This document shows, in pieces, positions 43,292 to 54,844 of a stretch of 64,000 nt of DNA. Source of the stretch: Impatiens glandulifera (lineage: Eukaryota > Streptophyta > Magnoliopsida > Ericales > Balsaminaceae). Under the pieces are notes generated by a model that saw only the letters and a list, made by a program, of their open reading frames with translations, ran no database searches and was not told the origin of the DNA. Position numbers and translations under genes: made by a program. The stretch is from positions 24,113,819-24,177,818 of the forward strand of contig NC_061868.1 in NCBI RefSeq assembly GCF_907164915.1. Direction: 5' to 3'. How positions within the stretch are numbered: the first letter of the stretch is position 1; the number at the start of each line of letters is the position of its first letter.

Positions 43292-43443
43292 AATGGAAGC
43301 TCATATAGAGGCTACAAATATTTATCCCACCGAATGTCCCCTCAACTTTGATGGAATGTATAATCTCCTTAACGATATACGCACATTCAATAATACAACT
43401 ATCAAGGTTGTCAATGAGATAACCACGAAGGTATGTCATATGT
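43292..43443 (+). pseudogene. Possible small exon, unidentified
   Basis: ATG at 43292 opens 50 codons (MEAHIEATNIYPTECPLNFD...). The GTATGT after AAG near 43429 would fit a splice donor. It follows a long pyrimidine-rich leader (42950-43110). It might be a 5' exon of a CACTA gene. I recognise no domain, and it may be chance. Confidence 0.2.
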
Positions 43444-44395
43444 AATCTTTACAATATCGATAACACATTTTATTGCTAAACCTAGTACAGATCAAATGGC
43501 ATATTTAGTAAATATTTTTCAACTCTTGGGTAGAAAGTGCAATAGTTTTTGCACTAAACATTGTTCAACGCCAAATTGCTTTAATATTTGCAATATCGAA
43601 AATACTTATTATTGCGAAAACTAGTGCATTTCGAATGTCATATTTAGTAAATATTTTTCAACTCTTGGGTAGAAATCTCATGTTTGAAAGTGCAGTAACC
43701 TATGCACTAAACTGTGTTATCGTTGATTTTCTTTAATGTTTACAATATCGATAATACATATTATTGTGAAGATTAGTGCAGATTGAATGTCATTTTTAGT
43801 ATATATTTTTCAACTCTCGGGTAAAAATCTCATGTTTGAGAGTGTAGTAAGCTTTTCCCTAAACTGTGTTTAACGCCGAATTGCTTTAATGTTTGCAATA
43901 TCAATAATATGTATTATTGCAAAAATTAGTGCAGATCGAATCACATTTTTAGTAAATATTTATCAACTCTTTAGTATAATTTAGTTGTATAAATGTGCAA
44001 TAATATTTGCACTAACATGTGTTCATCGTCAAATTATTGTAATCATTGCAATGTCGATAATATGTATTATTGTGAAGACTAGTGCAAATTGGATGACCGT
44101 TTAAGTAATTATTTTTCAACTCTAGGTAGAAATCCCTTATTTGAGTGTGTAGTAACCTTTGCATTATACCGTATTCAAACCCAAATTTCTTTAGTGTTTG
44201 CAATATCGATAATACGTATTATTGTGAAAACTAGTGCACAGTGAATGACGTTTTTAGTAAATATTTTTTTAACTCTCAAGTATAATTATACTATATAATA
44301 GTGAAGTAACATTTGCAGTAAACCGTGTTCATTGTCAAATTGTGATAATTTTGCATTGTCGATATTATATGATATTGCAAAACCTATTTCGGATC
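43440..44395. repeat. Left subterminal repeats of CACTA, about 150 bp x 6-7
   Basis: CAATATCGATAATA-type words recur at about 43450, 43590, 43742, 43897, 44048, 44197 and 44352, spaced 140-155 bp. Each unit also holds AGTAAATATTTTTCAACTC and a TGCACTAAAC word. The right-hand array is the same unit reversed. Such arrays bind the accessory transposase in En/Spm elements. Confidence 0.8.
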
Positions 44396-44905
44396 TCTAT
44401 TTCATGTTAAAACTAATTAAACAAGTAACAATTTTAGCGTTAACAAAGTATTTAATATTTCTAACTACCAACAACTACCAAAGTACTTGTGTACTTACTT
44501 CCTTCACTTAATCTTCTACAATTTACACACTTCAATATCTTTATCTCTATTTTCTATCTACATCCTTTGATCAAGAACATCATGTTATTCAATATATTTC
44601 ATTTAACATCAAGGTAAATATATATATATATTTATCTTCTATCTTCATAATTTATATATATAAGTGGATAATATTCTTATTTACATGTATGTCTTCATGT
44701 TGTATCACATTTTTAGGAAATTATCACCATTTGATGAACAAATATGAAGATCTTGAATACATTTTATATATAACATATTATTCTTGTCTTTGATTATATA
44801 TATCACATATTATTCTTATATATGATTTTATATACAACATCATTTATATATTTGGATAAATACATATTAATCTTATATTTAATTATATATATTGCAGATT
44901 ACAAA

Positions 44906-47900
44906 ATGAGGGAGGATCGGGTTTGGATGTACAATAATAAACATGAATGCATTGAAATGTTTTTAGAAGGTTAAGAAGAGTTCATTTCATTTTTCACAAT
45001 TCAACTTACTTATATGTATGGTGAAAAAATCATGTGACCTTACCAAAAATATCATATTCAAAAAGTTCATTCTGTCTGAATTATGCCATAATCATATTCT
45101 AAGAAATGGATTCATGAAAAACTATTATATGCGTGTTGCTCATGGGGAACCAATTGAAAACTCAAAGGTATATAATTATCAATGTAAATGACATTTGCTA
45201 GGTTACAATGAAAGATAAAATGAATAGGAGTCAATGATATATGACATGGAATTAAGTTACCAACCAAATGTGGGGAATGAAACTTCTACTAATTTAAACA
45301 CACATATTTTATCCTAAAGGTTCTGGAATGCATTGAACGTGACACATCAACCAATCTGGCTTGGTTATCAAAGAAAGAGTAAACTATTAACTACGGTTAA
45401 ACAACTTAATATGAAATCCGAGAACAATTGGTTTGAGCGTGCAATAAATCAAAATCTAAACTACATCATGTCAATATTACCAAAATAATTGTATGTCGGA
45501 TAGTTTTTATAGTATGAAAGAATTGGCTGAAGATTTGGGTTTCCATAATTAGAATCAATGTATGTAGAGATAGTTACATGTTTTATTCGGGGTAGAACAA
45601 TCATGCAAGTTTTGTAATATTTCCATATTCAAAGACAATTCAGTTAAGTTTAAGCCCCATAAACAACTATTTTATTTATCAATAGCTCCTAGGTTGCAAT
45701 GGTTGTACGCATCGAATGTGACTGTCACTCACATGACATGGTATGGTGGTCATGTTAACAAATCTGGGATCATGTGTCATCCTTCTAATGGAGAGGCTTG
45801 GAAGAGGTTTGATCATCATTATCCAATATTTGAACTAGAGCATAGAAATATTCAACTTGGCCTTTGTTTAGATAAATTTACTCCTTTCAGACAGTTTGGA
45901 GAATCATATTCATGATGACCAGTAATTCTAACACGCTATAATCTACCACCAGATATGTGCATGAATTTACCGTATATGTTTATATAACTAATTATATTGG
46001 GACCAAAAAATCCACAAAGAAATATTGATATTTTCCTTCAACCATTGATAGAGGAGTTACAAATGTTGTGGGATGTTGGTGTTCCTACCTATGATATTTC
46101 CCACAATGAAGCATTTAACATTAATTCAATGTTGTTGTGGACTATTAGTGATTTTCTTGCTTATGGAATATTGTTAGGTTGGATTACTCATGGAATTGAT
46201 GGTTTTTCAATATGTATGAAAAAATATAAATCTTTTCAATTAAAATATGGCTGAAATGCTTGTTATTTTGATTGTTAGAGAATATTTTTGTCGTCGGAGC
46301 ATCCTTACAAAAATGACACACAATATTTTACAAAAGACCAGGTAGAAACAACTCTTCATCCCTATATAAAAGATGGCAATGAAATATGGTCTAAAATTTC
46401 ACATTACAAGCTTGCAAGTCAATCTCACAATTAGTATCCTCATGAATTTGGTGATTATCACAAGTGAACTAAGATAAGTATCTTCTATAAACTTTCGTAT
46501 TGGTCAAAACTTCTCATTCGACATAACTTGAATTTTATGCATATTAAAAAGAATGTGTTTGAAAACATTATAAATATCATTATAATGTGAAGCCTGAGAC
46601 AAAGGACAACCATAACTCTAAGAAGGATATGTTTATTGTTTACAATCATTTAGAGCTACATGTTGATCCAGATACAATGTTTCGTAAGCCTAAGAAGGCT
46701 TCTTATACCTTGAAGAGGGAAGAAAATATTATAATATGTAAATGGCTGAAGATGTTGAAATTCCCAGACAGTTATGTTTCTAGTTTGTCAAGATGTGTTG
46801 ACACAATCGAATCTAGGTTGATCGGATTTATAAAGTCACATTGTCATGTTTTTTTATAAAGGTTATTGTCAATTCCATTCTAGAAAATATTACCTAAATT
46901 CGTTTGGGGAACCATAACTGATTTATGTAATTTCATGCATGACCTTAATTGTTCAACTTTGAGCTTAGACAAAGTGGATAATATATAAGCTCAAATTCCT
47001 AAAATTGTATACAACCTAGAGATGATTTTGTCACCTTCCTTTTTTGATTGAATGGAATATCTTTTAATACATTTACCATATGAAGAAAAAATAGGAGGTC
47101 TTGTACAATACAAATGGATGTATCCCTTCGAGAGGTATGTACATACATATTTTGTATTATCTTCGAACAAAACAATTAAAGATACTTCATAAATTGTACT
47201 CTTTTAAATTTAGGTTTCTAAAGAATATGAAGAATAAGTTAAAAAACAAAGCTAGGATTGAATATCCATATGCAATGCCTATATTCTTGAAGAAATATCA
47301 ATATTTGTTTCGTATTATTTTGAATCGAACGTAAATTTCAAACAAAGACAACCGCAAAGGAACACAAAAGGGTCATTGAACAAAAGTCAACATACAATTT
47401 CGATTTTCAATTACTTATGACATGTAAGTGGTGGTTCAAAGAGATTTATGACCAGCAAAGAAACATTAAATGCTCACACATATGTCTTACTAAATTTTCG
47501 GAGGTGGATCCATATTATAGGTATTGAATGATCATATCATAATTCTTCATTTTGAATTTAAAAGCTTTTTTATTTCATTATTCAAGGACTTTTTGTGGTA
47601 TGAAATGGATTGTCAATTCTCATCATGGTCCTGGTCAAAGGTAATTTCAATTTTCATTATAACTAAGATTTTAAGTCTCATTATGGTTTCGATCTAAACA
47701 TTATAATAATTTACTTTGAAGGTTTTCTAAGAACAAAGAAGAGATCAGATTGACAAAGAATTAACGTATTTCATATCATTTGGTCCAAAGACTCCAACAC
47801 AAAGATAATCAACGTACTTCATTAATATGTGTAGAGATTAGTGATTTTAGATCTAAAAAATCAACCATGAATAGTGGTGTTTGCGTTCATGCAAATGATT

Positions 47901-48112
47901 CTGATTACTATGGACTTTTGGAGGAGATTATTGAATTAGACTACCCTGATCCATGTTTACATGTGCTTCTATTTAAATGTTTGTGGTTTGATCTCATTAG
48001 AGGTACTAGAGTTAATAAAATATATAGATTTATTGACATGAACATGAGACATATATATACTAAGTACGACCCATTTGTTCTTCCTCAACAAGCTATACAA
48101 TTTTACTATTGA
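44906..48112 (+). pseudogene. CACTA transposase (TNP2-like, Transposase_21 family), broken
   Basis: ATG 44906 begins DRVWMYNNK, the usual N-terminus, after an intron-like end (ATTGCAG). Further blocks: MKNYYMRVAHGEPIE (about 45115), LAPRLQWLYASNVTVTHMTW and HPSNGEAWKRFDHHYPIFEL (45680-45830), RNIQLGLCLDKFTPF, GPKNPQRNIDIFLQPLIEEL and MLLWTISDFLAYGILLGW (45997-46200), YTLKREENIIICKWLKMLKF (46700), SHCHVFL, then MNSGVCVHANDSDYYGLLEE and YTKYDPFVLPQQAIQFYY (47870-48110). The order matches plant TNP2 proteins. Stops and frame changes occur every 100-300 bp, and some gaps may be introns. It would have cut at the element ends. Confidence 0.85.
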
Positions 48113-48589
48113 ACTATCCAACCACAACAAATGATTGTAATTCTGGATGAATGGATGTTTGTAAAAGAAAAAAAACAAGAGGAAAGATAGAGGAAATGTA
48201 GAGAAATGAAGTGGTGTATCAACAAGGATATCCTTCCATAGAATTGTATATTCCTATCCATATTCCCTTATATGATACCAACGATTTGAGCGATCTCAAT
48301 GTTATTCATGGTTAGTTAGATGGATTTGATGAAACTGAATTTATAGGAAGTTCTTCAAAGAAAAGTGATCATCTACAAATAGATTCGAATAATAGTCCAA
48401 GTGGAGATGATGAAGATTTAGAAGGTGAGGAATAATTAGAAGATGATATATTTTGATGTTTTAGTTTGAAATGTTAATACTGATTTAATTGTAGATTATT
48501 ATGCTTAATATGTATTGTTAAATTTTTTTATATTCTAATTATATTACATGAAAACAAGTCTTCGAACAAGGAATATTTTGATGCTCGTG

Positions 48590-49146
48590 AATTAGAAAAA
48601 TAATTACTCAAAATTTCATTGGATCTGCAAAACGGCATTGGCCTTCAAAATATATTATTACAGTAAATATTGCAGTTCAACGCTAAATGAAGATTAATGC
48701 ATTGGTAGTTTCTATTTAAGTACGCATTTGTTACTCGAGAGTTCAAAAATAATTACAAAACATGTCATTGGATCTGCAATAAAAACGGCATTAGCCTTCA
48801 AAATATATTATTGTTGTACCTATTGTAGTTCAACACTAATTCCAGTTTAATGCATTGTAGTTGCTATGTAAATATTCATTTGTTACACAGGAGTTCAAAA
48901 ATAATTACTAAACATGTCATTGGATCTACAATAAAAATGGCGTTGACCTTCAAAATATATTATTGTTGTACATATTGCAATTCTACGCTAATTTTAGTTT
49001 AATGCATCGGTAGTTGTTATGTAAATATGCATTTGTTACCCAAGAGTTCAAAAATAATTACTAAACATGTCATTGGATCTACAATAAAAACAACATTGGC
49101 CTTCTAAATATGTTATTGCCGTAAATATTGTAGTTCAACTCTAAAT
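48590..49146. repeat. Right subterminal repeats of CACTA, about 150 bp x 4
   Basis: Units with CATTGGATCTGCAAT/ACAATAAAA, AATATATTATTG and TTTAATGCATTGGTAGTTGC recur at about 48610, 48760, 48910 and 49060. The reverse complement aligns with the left repeats (GATCCAATGACATGTTTAGT against GATCGAATGTCATTTTTAGT). The array continues at 50121 after the foldback insertion. Confidence 0.8.
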
Positions 49147-49155
49147 TAAGATTAA

Positions 49156-50111
49156 GGAAAAGAACTCACTTAGACGTATGTACTTGTACAACTTATCTTA
49201 CTTAGACGTATATACTAATAAAATGTTATTTAAACATACATACTATCAAAAATTGACTCATTTAGTCTCTTTTAGTAAACCATAGTTAATATTTATTTTT
49301 TAATTTATATATTTATTAATTAAATATTAATATATTTTCTCTCTTCTTCTTTTTCATTAATAAATGAATTTTATTTTTATCTTTTTCATAAATGTTTTAT
49401 TATTTCTATATGAGTATTTATTATTAATTATTTTAATTTTATTTTATATATATAAGCATTCATCATTAATTATTTTAACTTTATATTTCTTCGTTCTTTT
49501 ATATGATTTTTTCTTATATTAATATTGATTATTAATTATTTTAAACGGTTTGGTCCCAATGGTTGGATATAACAATAATTTATCATTTCAATAAAAATAA
49601 ATCATTTAAAACAAAATAAATTAATTAATAATCAAGAATTAGATAATAATAGCAAATTATTCATCAAACACCAAAAGAGTAATAATCAAATATTAGACAA
49701 AACAATGTTTCTTACTACTACTATAAGGCATGAATCAAAAACTAAATAAAAAATTATTAATTTCATTTTTATTATATTAAATTAAATAAGAAAGAAATCC
49801 TTCAAAAAAGTATTATAATAAAACATAAAATACATAAATAAGTTACTAAGAAATAAAAACTGATAAAAAAATAATGAAATAAAAAAGAGAAACTAATATA
49901 AAAATAATAAAAAATTTAAGAATGGAATAAATTACTTAATTTAATTAATGAAAAGGAATGAGAGATAAAATATATTAATATTATAAATATATAAATTAAA
50001 AAAATATAAATTAACTATGGTTACTAAAATAGGTTAAATGAACCAATTTTTAATATTATGTATGTTGAAATGACATTTTATTAGTACATACGTCTAAGTG
50101 AGATTTTTTCC
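49156..50111. mobile_element. Foldback Mutator-like element (956 bp) with 9-bp target duplication
   Basis: Left end GGAAAAGAACTCACTTAGAC and right end (reverse complement) GGAAAAAATCTCACTTAGAC start long inverted repeats that stay similar for about 180 bp or more. Flanks are TAAGATTAA (49147-49155) and TAAAATTAA (50112-50120), a 9-bp duplication with one mismatch, typical of Mutator-like elements. The left arm has an extra roughly 30-bp repeat of its head (CTTAGACGTATATACTAATA). No transposase; AT-rich interior; non-autonomous. Confidence 0.85.
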
Positions 50112-50230
50112 TAAAATTAATGCATGCGTAGTTGCAGTACTCTTTCGTCCAAAATTATTTCGTGATATGTATTGTTTAATGCAAACATAGTTGCAGTTAC
50201 CTTTAGTCGAAATTTTAAAATAAACTCGCT

Positions 50231-50661
50231 AAAACTCATTTTTTCGCCAAAACACTCCTTCCAAGCATAACACTAAGAAAAATAATTCATTTCACAAAAT
50301 TCTTTTTCTCTCTCCTTGACTCAAACCTCCCTCAACCCAAAAACCTACCCAACTCACGCCCACCTCTACACCAAAACCTACACGGTCGATGCCTATCTTA
50401 ACTTGATTCTCTAATTCTCGACAATTCTAATGGTCGCCCACATCCACATTGCCGCAAATTAGCTGAACCCTAGTCACAACCCCGTCACGATAGAAGCTGC
50501 AACCCAGCCGCAACCTAGAAGCAACATCGTCGTAAGCTCGTCGTAACATATTTTGGTAATGGTTCGTGCTCGTCGATTCCATATTGATTCATTGTATTCC
50601 ATTTTAATATTCTCTTATAGATTGCTAAGTATTTAGTCTAGATTGTTATGTTTCCTATATA
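50231..50661 (+). other. Non-repetitive stretch left of element C, possible gene 5' region
   Basis: Pyrimidine-rich then GC-richer sequence (CACTCCTTCCAAGC..., CAACCCAGCCGCAACCTAG) unlike the neighbouring AT-rich DNA. It reads like an untranslated leader and first exon, but there is no long frame. It ends at the element C LTR (target bases GTAAG). It could belong to the transposase fragment at 62290-63110 on the far side of the insertion; inferred only from position. Confidence 0.3.
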
Positions 50662-50666
50662 GTAAG

Positions 50667-52484
50667 TGTTGGGATCGGTGTTGACAATAGAGACTAGGGT
50701 CTGACTATTGTAAACAGCTTACGATAAACGATTTGATAATAATCCTGTGAGGGATTAGTATCTGTTGATATTCTTCGCAAATCTTTACAAACTTTTGAAA
50801 CAGATTTAAGTGCGGAACTGTTTGTTGGATTTGAAGCTTAAGACAACTAAATACAAATGACAGAAATTAAAGAACACAAGGAGTTTTATGATGTTTGGAG
50901 ATAAAACTCTTATATCACCCCTTCTTCCACAATCGGAAAGATATCCACTAAAGACTTTGTATTAAATACAACTCACTGAGCTAGGTAACTCATTGTTGAA
51001 CAAAACAACCTCTATTCAACTTACAACACTGAGGTTTCTCACAGAAAAGGTAGTATGCAATTACAGTATAATCACAGTTATACAATAAGTGATTTTGCTT
51101 GAGAGAATGTGTGAAGCATAAAGTTAGTAAGAGTTTTGGGACTAGTAGTTGTTCGAGCAGTTTTCAGTTAGTCGTTTAGTGTGTATATCGATCAGTCATT
51201 CGACGGTTGTCCTTGGGCTTCTATTTATAGTTGAATTACACCAATGGTAGAATATTCTTTGAGGATATGTGGCATGTGTCCGTTGGATGTCCTCCTATAG
51301 TACGAGAGTACAGCAAACTTTGAGTATTTAGATCGTGGCCGTACCAAACAGGTAGTGCACTGAATATCCTCTAATCTTGTCTTGTACTAGGAATACAATA
51401 GAGAGATATCCACGTAAGTGGCATTCATTCATTTGATAGGATTAGTTGGCTTGTCAGACTACTAAAGACAAGAGTAGAAGACAGTAGAGAGAACGTGATT
51501 AGACGGATGTTATCTTTAGACAATTGCTAAAGCAAGACATCAAACATTTTCCTTTAGACCGCGTCTAAAGGAGTTAGATGACCTCGTCTAACTACGCTTT
51601 CTTTTAGACCGCGTCTAAAGGAGTTAGACGACCTCGTCTAACTACATTTCCCTTTAGACAATGTTTAAAGGAGTTATATATCCTCGTCTAACTACGCATC
51701 CCTTCAGACAGCGTCTAAAGGAGTTAAACGTCCTCATCTAACTACGCTTCCCTTTAGACCGAGTCTGAAGGAGTTAGACAACCTCGTCTAACTACGCATC
51801 CATTTAGACAGTGTCTAAAAGAGTTAGACATCCTCGTCTAACTACGTTTCTCTTTAGACAACGTCTAAAGAAGTTAGACGTCCTCGTCTAACTACGTTTT
51901 CCTTTAGACCGCGTCTAAAGGAGTTATACATCATCATCTAACTACGCTTCCCTTTAGACCGAGTTTAAAGGAGTTAGATGACCTTGTCTAACTACGCATC
52001 CCTTTAGACAATGTCTAAAGGAGTTAGATGTCCTAGTCTAACTACGTTTCCCTTTAGACAGTGTCTAAAGAAGTTAGACGTCCTCGTCTAACTACGCTTC
52101 CCTTTAGACCACGTTTAAAGGAGTTAGACCTCCTCGTCTAATTATGTTTCCCTTTAGATCGCGTCTAAAGAAGTTAGATGTCCTTGTTTAATTATGTTTC
52201 CTTTTAGACCGCGTCTAAAGGAGTTAGACGTCATCGTTTAACTACACTTCCCTTTAAATCGCGTCTAAAAGAGTTAGACGTCCTCATCTAACTACGTAAG
52301 ACGTCTAAGATAACCTACTTTAGACCACATCTAAAGTAGCATAGTTTTAGATTTATGAATGCACAAAACAAATAGACAACTCAGTCTTATCACAACTAAG
52401 TTTAACATAAATCGTCAAAATAATGTAAGCATTGAATAAACTTATTTCCTTAATTTATTTTATTCAATTTTATTTGACTCAAAA
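50667..52484 (-). repeat. 3' LTR of element C (about 1.8 kb)
   Basis: The plus strand begins TGTTGGGATCGG, collinear with the right LTR at 60833 (TGTTGGTATCGG). The other end is near ...TTTGACTCAA, next to CCCCATTTTTG, the polypurine tract on the minus strand. A second purine tract lies at about 52724-52738 (CTTTCCCCCTTTTTG on the plus strand). Conserved LTR segment at 50881-50950; a 15-copy repeat fills 51551-52310. Confidence 0.85.
51551..52310. repeat. 50-bp tandem repeat x 15 with paired palindromes in LTR C
   Basis: Each unit holds two palindromes, TTTAGACCGCGTCTAAA and GTTAGACGTCCTCGTCTAAC, then TACGCTTCC. Starts fall at about 51551, 51602, 51652 and so on to 52253, with a period of 50-51 bp. 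Substitutions often hit the spacer or make CG to TG changes. It lies in U3, where an enhancer would be. Not a CRISPR: there are no unique spacers. Confidence 0.92.
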
Positions 52485-52719
52485 AATTCCCCATTTTTGA
52501 TGACGTTCAAACTTAGTTGAAAGATCAAGAAAAAGAATGTATCCATAAGAAACAAAAGTTTATATTTTAGCAAAAATCAGGATAGATTCGATTTTACATT
52601 TTAGGAAAGATTGCCCATAAACAACAAAAGTTTGGGTCTTTCCTAGACTTGGTCCTTTTTTATCCACCTCTATCCTTGATGAAGGATCTTTTTGCCTTAT
52701 CTTCTCCTTGGACATCAAG

Positions 52720-53517
52720 ACATTTCTTTCCCCCTTTTTGACATCATCAGGAAGGACAGAGTCTTAATCAGCTCTTTGAAGCTCTCAATTTCTTCTCTTT
52801 AGATTTAGTCTACCTACCCTAAGAAAATAGTCAAGGACTCTTTGATAGTTCAAGACTCCGGAAGACTTAATGAGGAACCCATGTCAATTATTTATTAGGA
52901 TAGAAGAGAGCAGCATGTTGAGCGGAGCAGTATAACCAGATGGCTTCCTTGGATAAGAGATCATCTCCACCAAGTTTTTAAAAAGAATTTTTGACCAGTT
53001 AATTGATGTTCTCATTGTGATAGAAACCATTATCTCAAATACCTTTTTTGAGAAGGAATTAGAGATGCCCTTAGCCAAGAGGTACTTAGATATGATATCG
53101 TTGAGGATGTAAAACTCAACTTTTAGACTAAACTTTAGTCTTTGATATCGACAGGGAAAGATGCCTTTCAAAAGATGTATATGAGAAGACAAGCCTCATC
53201 TCAGATAAGACCTCATCAGAAGAGGTGGGGAACTCAGATAACCCCTCCAATTGGAGCCTGAAGAATTGAGAAAAAGTTTCTTCATTGAAGAAAACATGTT
53301 CTTCACAAATTTTTCCCACGATAAGTTTATTGTCGATCATCCTTGTAAACCTAAAGAATTCACGAACTTCTAGTTTATGAATGATGACATGTGCCCCAAG
53401 GAATTTCTCTAAGCCTGAAGCTTTAGGAGTTTCAAACATCGTGACCATTTCTGGAATCACCAAAGAGGATACAGAATCAAAGTTCACTTGAAGAGTAGAT
53501 AGTGCAAGAGAGCCCAT
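52720..53517 (-). pseudogene. Accessory ORF of element C
   Basis: ATG 53517 starts MGSLALSTLQVNFDSVSSLV. It continues KASGLEKFLGAH, LEVREFFRFTRMI, FNEETFSQFFRLQLEGLSEF to a stop at 53128. A frameshift at about 53190 moves to the frame with VEFYILNDIISKYLLAKGIS, KKVFEIMVSITMRTSINW, ILFKNLVEMIS and SGYTAPLNMLLS (to 52884). Traces of a short charged tail follow (EEIESFKELIKTL). Same two-half domain as copies 1-3 of element B, without the long extension. No transmembrane segment. Function unknown. Confidence 0.7.
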
Positions 53518-53654
53518 TTCTTGATTTAAGAACGAGTAGTAGAAGTGCTAAAGGATTTAGACATCTAAGAATCACAAGGGTTTTTTCTTAGTGATAGAAA
53601 GCAATAATTTAGAATCACAAAGAAGATAAAAAGTTTGTTCGGATGAGTTAGTTA

Positions 53655-53666
53655 CTCTTTATAGAG
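53655..53666 (-). promoter_or_regulatory. TATA-like box ahead of the element C accessory ORF
   Basis: The minus strand reads CTCTATAAAGAG, about 140 bp upstream of ATG 53517. It is itself palindromic. Same relative position as in elements A and B. Confidence 0.4.
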
Positions 53667-54317
53667 TATGACTAATGCATGACTATGAAAGTCATCATTA
53701 AAAGTGAACAGTCATTGAATTTTAAAATGTGTTCCCAATAAAATCATAATTAAAAGACGTCAATTAAAAACCATCATAAATTTATCATAAATTTTGAAGG
53801 TGAAAGGAAGCGACCCTTCAGATATATTAGTCATATTTTTAACATTGAAAGACATGTGTGTTCAGGTTATTTGAGATATGACTTTTCAATTTCTAGGCGG
53901 GAAGCATACATGGACAGCCTATGAGACTATGGACAGTTGTCCTACTTGGTTGAAGATAAAGCATCTAAAGGCACACGTAGTTAGACGTCTAACATTCCAT
54001 CCGCATACCTTGCGTCTAAGTTGGGTAGATGTCTAATTTAGACGGCATTTAACTACGCGTGTCTACAGACGTATAACATGCGTCTATTCAAACGGCGTCT
54101 AACCACGCTCGTCTATATACGCTTCAAACGTTTGTCTTATACATAGATGTCTAACCAAACTTAATTTGTAAGTTGCTTAAGAAAATATTCATCTAAGTAC
54201 ATAGCTCCTTTAGATGACAAATCTAATTAGACCAATTAGGACTCCGTCTACACATGTCTGTCCAGTCACTTAATAAACAAATTCCCCCTCAATTTATGCA
54301 TGATCAGTTATAACAAT
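53667..54317 (-). other. Spacer between RNase H and accessory ORF, element C
   Basis: It contains many TTAGACG/CGTCTAA words (about 53980-54250), as in element A, and a polypurine-like tract on the minus strand next to pol (AAATTGAGGGGGAATTTG, about 54281-54298). The piece around 53850-53960 matches 640-740 of element A. Confidence 0.45.
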
Positions 54318-54844
54318 TTAATTGAGATTTAAAAGCCCTAAAATATTTATAAAGTGATAAAACTTAATCTCGGTGAGTGACTTTGTAAACACGTCTACCA
54401 CTTGATGAACTGTTGGGACATATTCAAGGTGAATATGCTTCTGATTGACACTCTCTCGGATGAAATGGTATCTGATTTCGATAATTTTCGTCCGAGAGTG
54501 CAACACCGGATTGTTTGTTATAGCAATAGCACTAGTGTTGTCGTAGAAAATTGATAACTCATCTGCCTGAATTTCGTAGTCCCTCAACTGTTGTTGAACC
54601 CACAAGAGTTGAGAGCGGCAACTACATGTAGCAAGGTACTCGACTTTAGTTGTAGACGTGGCGACAAACGTCTGCTTCTTGCTGAACTAAGATATCAGAC
54701 GATCACCAAGGAACTAGTAAGTTCTACTAGTGCTTTTCCGATCAATCTTGCACCCTGCATAATCTGTATCTGAATAACTAGTAAGATTGAAACTAGAGTC
54801 CTTTGGATACCAATATCCCACATTTTGAATCCCCTTTAAATACT
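54318..54844 (-). pseudogene. Copia RNase H, element C
   Basis: 54318-54605 reads MWVQQQLRDYEIQADELSIF, YDNTSAIAI, IEIRYHFIRESVNQKHI and DVFTKSLTEIK (usual TKPL changed to TKSL). Further right, in other frames, are the SKKQTFVATSTTKVEYLA and DTDYAGCKIDRKS blocks. Stops separate the pieces. Confidence 0.8.

Larger units (their letters stand above)
41947..50230 (+). mobile_element. CACTA (En/Spm) DNA transposon, degenerate
   Basis: The left end CACTAAAAAAACTG at 41947 faces a right end at about 50190-50206 whose reverse complement is CGACTAAAGGTAACTG, a similar but imperfect terminal inverted repeat. Inside are 150-bp subterminal repeats in opposite orientation at the two ends (43440-44395, and 48590-49146 plus 50121-50200) and a TNP2-type transposase pseudogene at 44906-48112. 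No 3-bp target duplication is clear (AGG on the left), so the right boundary is tentative. Confidence 0.7.

Noticed and set aside
43292..43443. Confident host exon
   Set aside because: Only 50 codons with no domain; kept as a low-confidence entry because of the donor-like GTATGT.
49156..50111. Long hairpin as a microRNA precursor
   Set aside because: The 9-bp target duplication and long terminal inverted repeats explain the foldback as a transposon. It could give rise to small RNAs, but the sequence does not show that.
51551..52310. Regular short palindromic repeats resembling a CRISPR array
   Set aside because: The units are contiguous with no unique spacers, lie inside a plant LTR, and vary by substitution as a minisatellite does.
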